DNA of 64,000 nt from Deuterostichococcus epilithicus (Eukaryota; Chlorophyta; Trebouxiophyceae; Prasiolales; Stichococcaceae). How positions within the stretch are numbered: the stretch's first letter is position 1; the number at the start of each line of letters is the position of its first letter. Shown piece by piece: positions 21,920 through 32,300 of the stretch. The notes beneath the pieces were generated by a model. The model did no database searches. It had not been told where the DNA came from and saw only the letters and a program-made list of their open reading frames with translations. The DNA lies in contig JAVTLE010000001.1 of assembly GCA_033439295.1 (NCBI GenBank), forward strand, positions 496,001-560,000. Reading direction: 5' to 3'. Position numbers and translations under genes: made by a program.

Positions 21920-24900
21920 TCACGGTCCCGCCGCCGCTGCGGGCGCGGGAGCCAGCTCCAGGGCCAGCGCGTTGCGGGGGCCGCGGGAGCCCGGCGGCGC
22001 GTCGGAGATGACGCCGCGGCCGCGCACAAAGTCCGCCAGGCGGCGCGCCATCGCGACGCCCGCCTCCCGCGCATGCGCCGCCGGGAACGTGACCAGCAGC
22101 TTCACCTTGTGCCCCTTGTCCAGGAACCCGAGCGCCTGCTCCATCTTGAACTGCACGAATTAGGGTCAAGGGTTTATACCAGGAGGAATGAGACGACTGG
22201 GGTTGTGAGTGGCGGCTTCACATTGTGGCCCATGTCCGGAGAGCCAGGCGTCTGCCCCGTCTCGATCTGCATGGGAAGAGAATCCAAACTGGATAGACGC
22301 CAAGGAGTGAGCCGGGCCCACACTGACATCGCGACTGGTCGGCGGGGATCCTGGCTGCATGGCTGCGAGATGTTGCTGCGCGGCGCAGGCTGAGCGCGTC
22401 ACTAGCAGCACCGTGCTGCAACAGCTGACCAGGCCTGCTGCATGCGCATGTGCGCAGCCGCCCTGAACAGAGGTTTGCAGCCCGCGCGCTCACCTGCGGG
22501 GGCAGCGGAAGGGGGCAGCGGCATTAGCGGCGAGGTCGGCTTTCTCGTCCCCTCATATGTGCGTGCGCTGATGTTCGCCAGTCGCCCGTGCCGCCGCCCA
22601 CTTCTTGCGCGTCGCCGGCTTGGGCCACGTCATTGGGCCCTTGCGCCGCTTCTTGCGCTTTTTCAGCAGCGGCCGCGCCTTTGGGAATTTGATGCCCTTC
22701 GGAAAGGGCCGCCCGGGGTGCTCCGCATGCCAGGCGGCTTTCTTCTCGTGCCACCGCGCGATCCGTTCCTCCTGTGTGATTCACCGCAGGCAAACGGCGA
22801 GGCACCTTCAGTGCCAGGGGAGGGTGAAGGGGAAGGATTGGCAAGACAGGGCAGGGCACCTGGATGTCATTGTCGGCGGTGGCGGCAGTGAAGCGGACCT
22901 CCTTGACGGCCTGCTTACGCTTGAGCTCTTGGACCCTCTTCGCATGCTCCTGCGAGAATTGCGGCAGCGTAATCAGGAGCTCGCATTGTCAGCTTGCAGC
23001 CCGTCAGCTTGCAACCCGCCAGCGCAGGCTCAACCTTCCCTGCGCCCGCAATGCAAAATCCTGTAGCCGTGGGAGTGTCTGGTGGGACGAACAAACACTC
23101 CTCAGAAACGTACAGTCGTCATCGCCAGCAGCCCCTGAGGACCCTCTGAGCCCTCAAGACCCTCTCTTGCGCAAGGACAGATGGACAGGAAATGGTTGAG
23201 TAGTTGTGCGTGTTGTGAGCATCATGGCCGCCCACCGCGCAGCATCCCCGCAGGCCCACATGTTTCTGCCCCAATTCCTGGTGATCTTTCAGAATGCCAG
23301 GAAGATTTGGGCATGTGGGACTGCGGCGCCCTGCTAGGGAGGTCAAGGGTCACTGAAAAGGGCAACTGGAAGAAACAGTCGGTTCGCCTTCTCCTTCCGC
23401 CGCGCCCGGTCCTGCGTCCTGCCGTCGTCCAGCAGTCTAGAGACAAGGAGAAGAGGGAGGGGAGATATGCAGGGAGGTGCACACGACCAACATTTCCCTT
23501 CCGCTGCGCCTGGTGCTGCGCCCTGCCGCCGTCCAACAGTCTCGAGACAAGGTGAAAAGTGAGGGCACAGGATAGCAGGGAAGCGCACAACCGACCTTTT
23601 CCTTCTGCTGCGCCTGGTACTGTGCCTTCCCGGCGTCCAGCAGCTTGCACACCGGCGGCTTGGTGCGCGGGTCCACTTCGACCAGGTCCATCTTCTGCTC
23701 CCGCGCCGCTCGCCGCGCGTCCTGCGTCCGCATCACCTGCGCAAGAGCCGAAAATACGATGCAGCATGTGGACGGCTGGGCAAGTGAGAGTGTCAGAGGT
23801 ACATTCACAAGGTCCATCTTCTGCTCACGCGCCGCACGCCGGGCGTCCTGCATCCGCATCACCTAAGCGCAATGGGAGCAGCACACAATCAACACACCGC
23901 ATAAATAGCACAGCAATGGAGAGTGATGATGGTCTGCCTTGAACATGTCTTCTGCTCCCGCGCCGCGCCGCGCGTACGCATCACCCAACAGACGTGAACA
24001 GGGGCTCAGCAACCAAGGACCATTGCAAGCAAGGCTGAGCGTGGCCGTCCCACTGGCGGCCGCAGCCCGTTACAGCACCGCACGGCAGCATGGGGGTCGT
24101 GGCCGGCAGCATGGGGGTCGTGGCCAGCAGTCCTGGCCACAGTATGCCGTGACTCCCCCACCGGCTGACGCCCAGTAGGGGCCAGTGATGTGCAACACGG
24201 TCTGCGCGGGAGCGGGCTGCGGTAGAGCTGCGAGCAAGTTTTCCTCCATTTGTTTTGGTTGTTTTTCGTGTGTAGCTTCCGGTTTCTGTCTGAAAGTGCA
24301 GACCTTGTGAGTGCCGTCCGGAAAGACCAGGCGGACGTGGGGCCCATTGATGTCGGCATTGACGCGCATCTTGCGGGGCGCCTCCGGCAGCGCGTCGCGG
24401 CCCCGCCGGTTGGCCGCCGCCTGCGCGCGCCCCTTCTGCCACGCCGTCGCGAAGCCGTGCGCCGGCTGCTGCATCCCGCCGGGCCGCACGGATGTATGCC
24501 TGTACTGTGCTGGGCGGCCGCCGGCCGTTGCGCTGCCCCAGCTGCCGGCCAGCGTCCAGGGCAGTAGCGAGGCGCGGGGCGTCGACAGTGTCCGAAGCGG
24601 CGGCGGCGGGTGCGGCGGCGCTGAGTCGGCAAGCTGCCGGACCGCGCCGCCAAAGGGCCGTGCGTGGAGGGCGCAGGCTGCGGGGGCGCCGGGCAGTGGC
24701 CATGCTGCTGCGGCGATGGCCGCGTCCAGCCTGGCGGCACCTGCAAGAGCTGCTGCCACAATCGGCGGCTGCCTGCTGTCGCAGTATGGGACCACCAGGC
24801 GCCAGGAGGCTCGCAGCGGGCTGCTGACCACTGAGCGGGCTGCCTGTTGCAGAGCGCCGCCCTGAGTCGCGTCGCTGCTGCGTACGGCAAACCATGGCGG

Positions 24901-25032
24901 GCTGCATGCTGTCGGCGGCCCTGCGCTGGGAGCTGCCGCATCGCAGCCGCCGCCGCCTCCGACGCGCTCAGCCTGGGCTACGAGCTGCGCAAAGCCCCGC
25001 CGCAGGCTGGAGGCTGATTGCTGGCGTAGCAT
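21920..25032 (-). CDS. Organellar translation initiation factor IF-3
   Basis: IF-3 binds the small ribosomal subunit and proofreads start selection. Exon 1 (25032-24304) encodes 243 residues: a leader (MLRQQSASSLRRGFAQLV), a long Ala/Pro/Arg-rich extension, then the first IF-3 strands (VNADINGPHVRLVFPDGTHK). Exon 2 (23736-23596) is the most diagnostic: QDARRAAREQKMDLVEVD, then RTKPPVCKLLDAGKAQYQ. Exon 3 holds QAVKEVRFTAATADNDIQ, the start of the C domain. The last exon, after an acceptor near 22156, holds FKMEQALGFLDKGHKVKLLV and runs to TGA at 21922-21920. An exon near 22590-22770 (WHEKKAAWHAEHPGRPFPKG, LLKKRKKRRKGP) probably lies between them, but its splice borders could not be resolved. 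Whether the target is mitochondrion or plastid is undecided; the leader looks mitochondrial. Both edges of exon 2 are echoed in the flanking introns. Confidence 0.88.
23383..23648 (-). repeat. Three tandem copies of the 3' edge of IF-3 exon 2
   Basis: The end of exon 2 (KLLDAGKAQYQAQQKEK, 23591-23648) recurs downstream in the transcript as LLDGGRAQHQAQRKGN (about 23487-23552) and LLDDGRTQDRARRKEK (about 23383-23448), with period about 104 bp. The two intronic copies also share flanking sequence such as GAGACAAGG. Confidence 0.85.
23692..23994 (-). repeat. Three copies of the 5' edge of IF-3 exon 2
   Basis: The exon start (VMRTQDARRAAREQK, 23692-23751) is echoed upstream in the transcript as VMRMQDARRAAREQKMDLV (23818-23875) and VMRTRGAAREQK (23949-23994). 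Period is about 126-131 bp, and the farther copy has internal deletions. Confidence 0.85.
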
Positions 25033-25209
25033 CGCCGCTTGTAGCGCAAAGCTTTCGCATGCGCCTTGCCGGGGCTTTGGTCAGGACCCAGCGCTGCTGG
25101 TGTGTGCGCCGGCGCAGCACAAATGCCGAGCGCGACCGTGCTGAATTGCAGCGTCAATGCGGCGACGTGACCGCGGTATGTGGCTGCGAACAAAGCCGCT
25201 GCGGGCGGG

Positions 25210-25775
25210 TCATGAGAAGAAGCCGCCCTTCTGCTCAGCCTGCCGCCGCTCTAGCCGCGATGCTACCTGGTTCGAACACAGCAACATGCTTGAACCGGTC
25301 AGATCGCGGCAGCCTTCGAGGCAGACTGTCCAGCAATCCCACAGCATGGCCATCAGCTGAAAGTTAGGATTCCTGTGGCAGGCCCTGCATGAATGTGCAG
25401 CGGCTCGGCGATCACACAACGGCCGCACCTCACGCTTCTTGCACTCTTTGTACTCCGCGAAGTACGTCTCACAGGCAGCGCGGTCGTAGCCGTTGCGGTC
25501 CAGGCCTGCAGCGATGCGCGACATGAATTTCACTGCAGGCATGTGCCGTTTGGCTCAGCACCGAAACGAGATGAAAGGCCATCACTGTCGACGTTCATGG
25601 CTGGTCCACCACTAAGTGCGATAAAGCAGCGTCTCAGAGGCAGCGTGGGGTGCCGGAATGAACGGCATGGCCGAGCTGCACTGAAGGCCTCACACTTCAG
25701 CGATGCCGTGTACTCTTCTGCGCAGGGCGCCTGCAGCAGCTTCTTTCCGTCGCCCGGCTGCGTCTGCTGGCTCAT
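25210..25775 (-). CDS. COX23: Twin CX9C protein, COX23/CHCHD7-like
   Basis: Small intermembrane-space protein imported by the Mia40 relay and linked to cytochrome c oxidase assembly. Three exons read in frame. Exon 1 (start ATG 25775-25773) encodes MSQQTQPGDGKKLLQAPCAE and ends within the codon for the second Cys. Exon 2 begins after CTGCAG and gives LDRNGYDRAACETYFAEYKE. Exon 3 gives VASRLERRQAEQKGGFFS and TGA at 25212-25210. The Cys pairs are CAEEYTASLKC and CETYFAEYKEC, both exactly C-X9-C. The residues between them (LDRNGYDRAAC) match the COX23/CHCHD7 pattern rather than COX17 or COX19. The protein has no presequence, as expected for this import route. It is tandem with IF-3, whose start lies 178 bp beyond its stop. 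Confidence 0.9.
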
Positions 25776-26340
25776 CGAGCTGTGCAGGCGCAGTGCATGG
25801 TTGCATGCGGCTGCCGCGCAAACTGCAAATGTCGCCTTCGTCCTGTGAAGGAGGGAGGGGAGAAAAGCGAAACGAACCAATAAATCATAGCTTTGAACTG
25901 ACTCCAGATGCGCAACATACCGGAAGGGGGGTGCCCAGACCCTCACATCGACCAACGGCCGAGCGGCGAGGTGCAGACTCGAGGCAGTTCGTTTCAGATG
26001 CCAGGATGACCAGTTCAAATACTATACAAGACTGCAATGACTGTGCAAAGACTGCAAGGGCTGAACAAATATTCATGACAATCCACGCACAGGTGCTGTG
26101 CACCAGTGGATTGCAGGCACACAATACCTAGCGCCGCTTGCATGCCGAGCCATCGGCACCTTGCAACACCTTCCGCCTTGCCGCGGCTCAGAAATCGCAA
26201 TGCATGCCACCGGCCCGCAGGGCGCATCACTGCAGAGCGCATTGCCGCCGGCAACCGTGAAGGGTCGCGTGCCACGGCCCACAAACCCCAAGGCGGCAGC
26301 GCCGGCCAGCCGGCGGGTGGCCGGCGAGGCACCCGAGGCG
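25776..26340. other. Intergenic region between COX23 and the beta-galactosidase end
   Basis: Same-strand spacer of about 565 bp, presumably the beta-galactosidase 3' UTR plus the COX23 promoter. No coding exon or clear motif is seen. Confidence 0.4.
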
Positions 26341-29300
26341 TCAGACGCCTGTTGAGGGGGCGAGGCCCAGCCGCTGGGCGAGGCTGAGGAGGCTGCTGTG
26401 CGGCCGCGGCTTAGCCGCCTTCGGCAGCGGCCGCCACTTGGTGAAGTCTGGCTCCGATTCCAGCAACACTACACGGAAATCTCACGTTAATACTTCTGGT
26501 CTTCAACACAATCTCGATGATTCTCTGTCACCAGTCAGCAAGCTGCCTGAAGCTCTCAAGCGCTCTGATCTGCAGATGGACGCACGGCACTCCGCCAGAA
26601 CACCGCCCGCACCCCCTGCCAGCCAGCAGCTGCAGCCATGCAGAGGGGCGCGCAACGCGTGCCACTGTGCTGACGATGGAAGCGGGGCAGGCATGCCGGC
26701 GGGCGAAGGCTGCATTGTCAAGGGTGCAAAGACCCCACACCTGAGGGCGCTGCCGGTGCAGACTCCACCTCTAGCAGGACCAGGTCGTTGTCACCGTTTT
26801 GCAGCAGCGGCCCTGTGGCGCAAAAAGGTATCAGAGCATCATGCAGTTGCACATAAATGCACCCAAACACTTAAGTTTGTACGACAGGTCTTTCGAGGCG
26901 GCGCCGGAAACAGAGACCGTTTCCGGCTCTGCAGCAACGACTGGTCGTGCAGCAGGCTGCCTGGCAGGCCAGCACCATGGCGCAGCCGCACCGAGCCATG
27001 TTCAGCAGTACAGCAGCCAGGTCACTGACGCGGCGGCACTGGAATCGTACAGCAGCACAGCAGCCAAACCAATATCGAACTGCCTCACCGGGACCACACA
27101 TGCACAGCGTCTGCTTCTCGGGCACGAGCGCCGGACAGTGCCGCTGGCTGGAGCTGCAGCAGGCTGGCAGCAGGACGAAACAGGACAACCCCAAGGCAGC
27201 AGGCAGTAAAACCCCTAGGCAGCCTCACCGGGGATGTACAGCGTCTGCTGCGGCCCCAGTGCCGGCCAGTACCAGCCCAGGTTGAAGCCATTGACGAAGG
27301 CCAGTCCCTTGGTGAAGCCCGGCGTTGCCAGGAAGGTGTCCGGCGGGTGGGCGCCGCCGCCTAGCAGGCCGGCAGATGCAGAGAAGGTGCCCCTGCGTCA
27401 AGCAGATGCACTGTCAGAATGCATCAAACTACCTAGCAGACGCCGAGACATGCCCCTGCGTGACACAGACGCACTGCTACAAGGCGTCAGACAGGTGGAC
27501 ACGAGTGATTCCAGGGGGAGTTGCTCCCTGCGAGCAGCTGCTCACGACCGGGCTGCGTCGCAGATGCCAGTGTGCCCCACCAGCCCAAGAGATGTAACAG
27601 CCTGTTGAAACACTACTGACGCGCCCACCTGAAGAAAGCGGGGCCCCGGTCCAGAACGCGCGACTGCAGCGCGCCGCCGGATGTGCCGCCGCTGTGCCGC
27701 GCCAGTGACGACTCGCTGTGCGCCGCCGATGCTGCCCACAGCCCATCTTCAACCGCTGGCCGGTGCTTGAGCCCGGCTGCCAGCTCGGTAGCAGCTGGCG
27801 CCTGCTGATTGGCGGCCGCGAGGTCGTTGAACTTGATAAGCGACAGGTCCTCCAGCTGCAGGGGGAACACGCGCCAGCCGTGCAACGCCTGGCCTGTGTG
27901 CGATGGTTTTGACACGGCAAGTCAGCGACTCGCATGCGACAGTGGGCTGGCGGTGCATGGAATGCAGACACACAAGAAGTGATGGGCTGCCAGGCTGGTA
28001 TGTCAAGCAAAGAATGTGAAAGCAGGTACGAAGTCAGCGCCACATGCAACCACAGGTGAACGTGTTCATGCAGAGCGGACGGGGACGGATTCCACCACGA
28101 TCCGAGAAACAAGGCAATGTCATAGCAATGACGAATGTGATCAAGCGCAGCCCGTTATCGCCTGAACCCCTAACTCGGGTCTGACATCGGCGTTCCTAAG
28201 CGACCTGCCGTCTATGCGCACACAGGCGCAGACACCGGCGCCTTGCAAGGCTCGACACGAACAGCAGCCACAGGGCTATGTCTGAGCGGTTGCCCACTCA
28301 GATAACTACGGCTCGGGTTGCGAGATGAGTCCAGAGCTACACGTCCAAAGGCGCGGCGGCTGCAGCCATGACCGCCGCCGCCCTGGAGCAGCTGCTACCG
28401 GCCCTTCAGCTCTGCTAGCCGCTTCGTGAGGTCGCTATCTGCGTCCACTGCGGCGGCCGGGGCCTTCTGTGCTGGCGCCGTCGCCGCATTCGGCAGCCCC
28501 AGCGACACTTCCAGCCCGTGCTCGTCCTGCAGAGCGCGGCACCGGAATGCCAGCCTGAGGTCTGCGAAGCTCTGGGACGTGGGAGGTGCTGACTGTCTGG
28601 CAGCGCTGCTGCATGCCCAATGGTGGATGTGCCAACCAGTTGGGCGTATCTGCAAGTGCAGCATGCGGCAACGGGCGCCGCCAGCGGTGCCACCGCCGCC
28701 AGCCATAGACCAGCAGGCAGGCGCCTCAGTGCAGCAACACATTGTTCAGCGCCAGCCGGTCAGCAGGCCGGCAGGCAGCTTGGCTGCTTCATCCACAGCA
28801 GCCTCACCGCGACTTGCTGCATGAGCAGGTTCACGTCGTCCTCTGGTGTAGACAGCGTGGCCTGGTTGCTCATGGCACCCTCGACAAACTCTGACTGCAC
28901 GTCCAGGTTCTCGAACTGACGCTCAAACTGGTCCATCGTCTCTGCCATTTTCTCCAGGTTGTTGCCCGCCAGCGAGCGGTCGAGCGCACCGACGATGTTC
29001 ACCATCGACCGATTGACCGTCTGCATCTTGGCCTGGCGGCCAGAGGGGCTGTCGTCAGGATGGCGCCGAGACGGCAGCCAGGTGGGCGCCAGTCTGGCCG
29101 TCAGTGGCAGCAGCGGAGAAGCACGGCTCAGGCTGCATGCTGGCGGCAGGGCTCAAGCGAGGGACAGACAGGTACAGTGTGCTGCTGTGCAGGCAAGACA
29201 CACACCTGCGTGTCCAGCCGGCTGACAACCGCATCGAGACGGCTGCCGAGGCGCAAGTAATTGAGGGCCTCTGTTTTCTTTCTGATGGCATTCTGCAGAC

Positions 29301-32300
29301 GCACGATAATTTGGCGGTTCCAGGCTTTGGCTCTCCAAGTCACGCCGAGGTGTGCAGCACCAGTGCTGCATCAGGCAGTGTGACGCTTTTGTACGCAGAG
29401 TGATGCGTTGTACGCAGTGTGACGCTCTGCATGCAGCCAACACCTGAGCATATATCTTTGCACCCTCAATATTGCCCTTCTCAATGGCCTTCTTGACCTT
29501 AAGCAGTGCACTGGCACAGCTCAGCGAGCTGCTTGAGCTGATGGCGCAAAGTTCCGGTCTCAGGCGCAGGTGCGGCGGCAAAGCGGCGCAGCAAACCAAG
29601 CTCGGATGAAATTAGCTCATGCAGATACGCTCACCTTGAGCTTTTCTGTCTTCTCATCCTTCTCTGCTTTCTTGGAGGCCCTCACAAGCTGCTTCGAGGT
29701 GAATTTCAGGTTGAATATCTGGTCCATGAGACGCCTGTCGCTCATGCTGCCCTGCAGCCGCGTGCGCTGGATGTAGCAGAGATATTGCCCTTCGAGCACC
29801 TTGTAGGATGCCTGGCAACTCAGATTCCTGATTAAAGCACGACAGGACTGACACCGGCTCACTCTCGTTGCTCGTTTGGTATGATGGGCGACTGGCTGCT
29901 GAACATTGACTGTGCGGGAGGTTCTGTCGGCAGTCGTCGATAGCAAAATAGCAAATTTGTTCACGAACGGCGGTGTGCAGCTCTCGTGAGCGCCCAAAAA
30001 AGGGTTTCGGAACAGCGTGCCCACGTGCCTGATCAAGATGTTCGCAGGCCGCAGTGCTTTTGGAAACTGCACATGAATCCGGCTACATCGTCCCACGTCC
30101 AATCTTGAAGCTAGCAAGAGCTGGCATGGCGTTCTCGTGCTGGAGGCAGGCGGTTCCGTCAGCTCCGGCACCTGTGACTTCAGCCCAGGTGCAGCGGCTG
30201 TGCTGTCCTCTGCGGCCATGCAGGCCACCGTCGTCCCTGGCGCGCTGGGCAGCATTTGCGCCGCTCGCAGCACAAGGCAGCTGCCGGGCGGCGCCGCTCG
30301 CATTCGGCACAGCGCAGGCGCCGCGTCAGCGCGCAACAGGCTTCGCAGTCGCATCAGAAGGCGTATCAGGCGGCAGCAGCGACGGCGGCAGCGAGCCAAA
30401 GCTGGCGGCAGATGCGATCGCAGCGGGGCTGAAGGCATACCAGACTGGCAACCATGAGGGCGCATTAGACCTCTTCCAAATGGCGCTCAGCCTGCCTGGC
30501 ACCGGCCTGAAGCGCTACAGGTGGGCTTTGTCAACGTCCTGAACATCTAGTGCAAGGTATAATACCAACTTCAACGGCTTGGAGCTGCAGGCCATGTTTG
30601 CATCGGCCGCATGAAAATGGGATCTTTCGCGTTTTTGCTGCAACCAGTAGCAGCCGAACACCCAGCCTTGGGCCTCGTTCAGGGACAAGCCCAGGGAGGC
30701 GAGCGAGGAGGAGCGACAGGCGGCGCTGTACAACACCGCCTGCTGCCTCGGCGCCATGGGTAACCCCCAGGTGCCACGCCAGCGCTGATATGTTGACATG
30801 CTGCATTCAGCCTGCTACTGATCAGTGAGGCATTACCTGCCTCCAGCAGCTGTCACTCCTGCAGAGCCGTTTGCAGCCACAGTCCGCTGTCCTCTGCACT
30901 ATGCAGAGCAGACTTGCGCTGCTCGGAAACGTTACAGCCTGTTGGTATACTTGTATGTCAGTAGCATAACTATCATATGTAATGGCCGTGAAGAGACGTC
31001 CGCCATCTCCTCTCTTATTTTTTCAGGATGGGCTAAAGGCGGTCGCTGGCGCGCTGGAGGCGGGCTATTCGGACTACCAGCAGCTGCGGCGGGACCCAGA
31101 CCTGGCGCCGCTGCGGGACAGTGACAAATTCGAGGGCCTGCTCAAGCGCTTCGAGCCGGGCGGCGGCTTCCTGGGCACGCTGCTCAAGGGCTTCAATTAG
31201 GTTCACGGTGGGGGAGGATCCCTTCCACCTAGGCAGGGTCGTGAAGTTGAGGGGCCTAACAGTCCATCTCGCGTTGAGTCGGCTGCCGTGCACTGAACAT
31301 GGCCAGTCGACACGCTAGGGGTCAGATGGTGTTGGCTGGTGAACGACTGTCTGCGCACCCGCCACTGGCAATGCACCGCTGCTTGCAAGCAGGCCGGCAT
31401 GCCCTGATCAACATATGGACTCACGTGGAAGCTCTGTAGAAATAGGTAACCCAGCCCCCCAGCCGATTCACAAACCGCACAGAGGTGTTTTGTAAAGATT
31501 CCGAGTCGTCTGACGACAACATCGAACCAGGGTGCATGGTGGCAAACCGTGGGGGAGTGACCGCACCCCCTGGTGGTGTGACTGCGGCTGCTGGCTCTCG
31601 GTGTCCCAGGTGCAGTCGGCGCTGTTTTCGTGAGGGCGGACCATGAGTCTACCCCAGGGGTACATAGGCGCGCACCGTTCATGCTGACGTTCGGCGACTG
31701 CAGCCCCTTGGTGTCCCATAGGCAGCCGAAGTTGTAGCGCCCCAGAGCATGCACCACGATGTCCAGCGTCGCGCCGCCGTCGCTGCCTCCAGCAGCGTCC
31801 CCGGCAGCGGCCGGCGCCCGCGCGATGGCGCCGGCGGCGAAGCTGAGCGTCGGGGCGTGGTCCCGGTCCAGCTGCCCGACCCGTGCGCCGTCAACAAACA
31901 CCTGCAGCCACAGCGAGCTTGATGGCCCTGCTATGTCCTGGGTCTTTCCACCCTCGAGCGCTCAGCGCCAATGGGCAGAGCTTATGAACAGCGCCGCAAA
32001 TGTAGGGTTCAGTCTGGCTGGCATGCAACTGTGGGCGAACAAAAGTTGCAGTCGAGAATACGGATGGAGTGTACGCCGCAAATGACCTTGCCGCCAATTG
32101 TCGCCGTTGCCATGGGTGCAACAATGCTCCATTGGCATGCAGGCTTGCGGGAGCACCCTCCGCACACCTCCCCGGCCAGATGGCCAGAGCAAAAGCGCTG
32201 GATATGCGAGTTTCAATCGCTCACCTGCGCATAGTCATGTGGTACGAGGCCAAGGTCCAGCTCGTTCGAGCCATTGGCGCGCAGTGTGCCATTGTCCAGC

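Larger units (their letters stand above)
27894..31675. other. Beta-galactosidase intron hosting two genes
   Basis: The donor (AACG|GTGCGC) and acceptor (CACACAG|GCC) are in matching phase. The interval contains CHMP1-B (-) and a TPR gene (+) as complete head-to-head genes, plus about 500 bp before 28395 and 475 bp after 31200 with no recognised exon. Confidence 0.7.

Noticed and set aside
26341-31675. Beta-galactosidase read as two separate genes
   Set aside because: The C-terminal exons (from 27893) have no start of their own, and the join at 31676 restores an unbroken family sequence in phase. One gene with a long intron is simpler, though unproven.
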